Source: Amia ocellicauda
Taxonomy: Eukaryota; Chordata; Actinopteri; Amiiformes; Amiidae
Direction: 5' to 3'
Assembly: GCF_036373705.1 (NCBI RefSeq)
Contig: NW_027102659.1
Span: 496,001-560,000 of the forward strand
Length of the DNA: 64,000 bases
The position numbers and the translations under genes are program-made. How positions within the stretch are numbered: the stretch's first letter is position 1; every line of letters begins with the position of its first letter. The notes below the pieces were generated by a model that saw only the letters and a list, made by a program, of their open reading frames with translations, made no database searches and was not told the DNA's origin. This document shows positions 63,694-64,000 of the stretch, piece after piece.

Positions 63694-64000
63694 GTGGATG
63701 AGCTATTGAGGACAATTACCCCGTCTAAGTGGGATCAAACATCTTCCCCGGTGAGATCACCGAGAGGATCCCCCACGGTGGTCTTGGAGACCCCCCAACA
63801 TCTACTCAGGCCACAGCCTTCTGGGGGTAATTCAACACCCCAGATTCAGCCCGCCGCATTGTCGGGCGGAACAAATACAGGCATCCAACAACCTCAGGGG
63901 TCGCCGTCAGTCAGGGCTGACACACCACCCAACGACGGCCTGGTTTCAACATCGTCCCCCCAGACCCGTTTCTTGGCTACAGAAACGCGGAACAGTACCC
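63694..64000 (+). CDS. Pro/Ser-rich protein, 5' part (P7)
   Basis: These are the first 102 codons of the frame seen whole at 28670-29251, identical as far as they go and cut by the window end. Confidence 0.5.
   Translation, partial: MDELLRTITPSKWDQTSSPVRSPRGSPTVVLETPQHLLRPQPSGGNSTPQIQPAALSGGTNTGIQQPQGSPSVRADTPPNDGLVSTSSPQTRFLATETRNST

Larger units (their letters stand above)
61661..64000 (+). mobile_element. Polinton copy P7 (left part, runs out of window)
   Basis: It matches P4 from about 26637 onward at a 35,024 bp offset. It lacks the left inverted repeat and the first 0.9 kb, and joins host repeat directly. It holds the promoter, the spliced-looking early region and the start of the Pro/Ser-rich frame. 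It is about 98% like P4 by eye. Whether it is otherwise complete cannot be seen. Confidence 0.9.

Overview
The window is eukaryotic nuclear DNA, most likely from a ray-finned fish (inference). It carries nuclear-type tRNA-Val genes with internal A and B boxes, a Tc1-type transposon of a kind abundant in fishes, TATA boxes, AATAAA signals, intron-like signals and microsatellites. It is a tandem array of two interleaved components. The first is a host repeat that carries tRNA-Val genes (anticodons AAC and CAC). The second is a set of copies of one Polinton/Maverick (adintovirus-like) element.

Layout: Polinton copy P1 (1-7345, right part, cut by the window edge); host block H1 (7346-9909); P2 (9910-15720, right part only); H2 (15721-18880); P3 (18881-24655, short at both ends); H3 (24656-25761); P4 (25762-41932, end to end); H4 (41933-45749); P5 (45750-51560); H5 (51561-54720); P6 (54721-60984); H6 (60985-61660); P7 (61661-64000, left part, running out of the window). 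All copies point the same way. H1, H2, H4 and H5 each carry a 1168 bp Tc1-like element. Fifteen tRNA-Val copies lie in the host blocks, some well conserved and some degenerate.

P4 is the reference copy: 16,171 bp, with terminal inverted repeats of about 185 bp and a 6 bp target duplication (CTTATG). Rightward genes fill its left half: a spliced-looking early region, a Pro/Ser-rich protein, protein-primed DNA polymerase B, the packaging ATPase and two small conserved Polinton proteins. Leftward genes fill its right half: an adenain-like protease, the double-jelly-roll major capsid protein, a small basic capsid/core protein, the penton-like minor capsid protein, a retroviral-type integrase with a chromodomain, and three accessory genes A, B and C. 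The two halves converge on a shared polyadenylation region. Several genes of P4 are broken, so it is treated as a fossil, although a young one.

The Polinton entered one tRNA-Val repeat unit at CTTATG. The uninterrupted target survives three times in the same window (16980, 43186, 52820). All five intact right ends have the same flank, and the short copies share one left breakpoint. The array therefore grew by tandem duplication and unequal exchange, not by repeated insertion. The segment 1-7351 recurs at 34588-41938, and 7352 to about 19.4 kb recurs 35,840 bp further on. That implies either very recent amplification or an assembly duplication. The short copies keep the protease-capsid-integrase half and lack the polymerase and ATPase.
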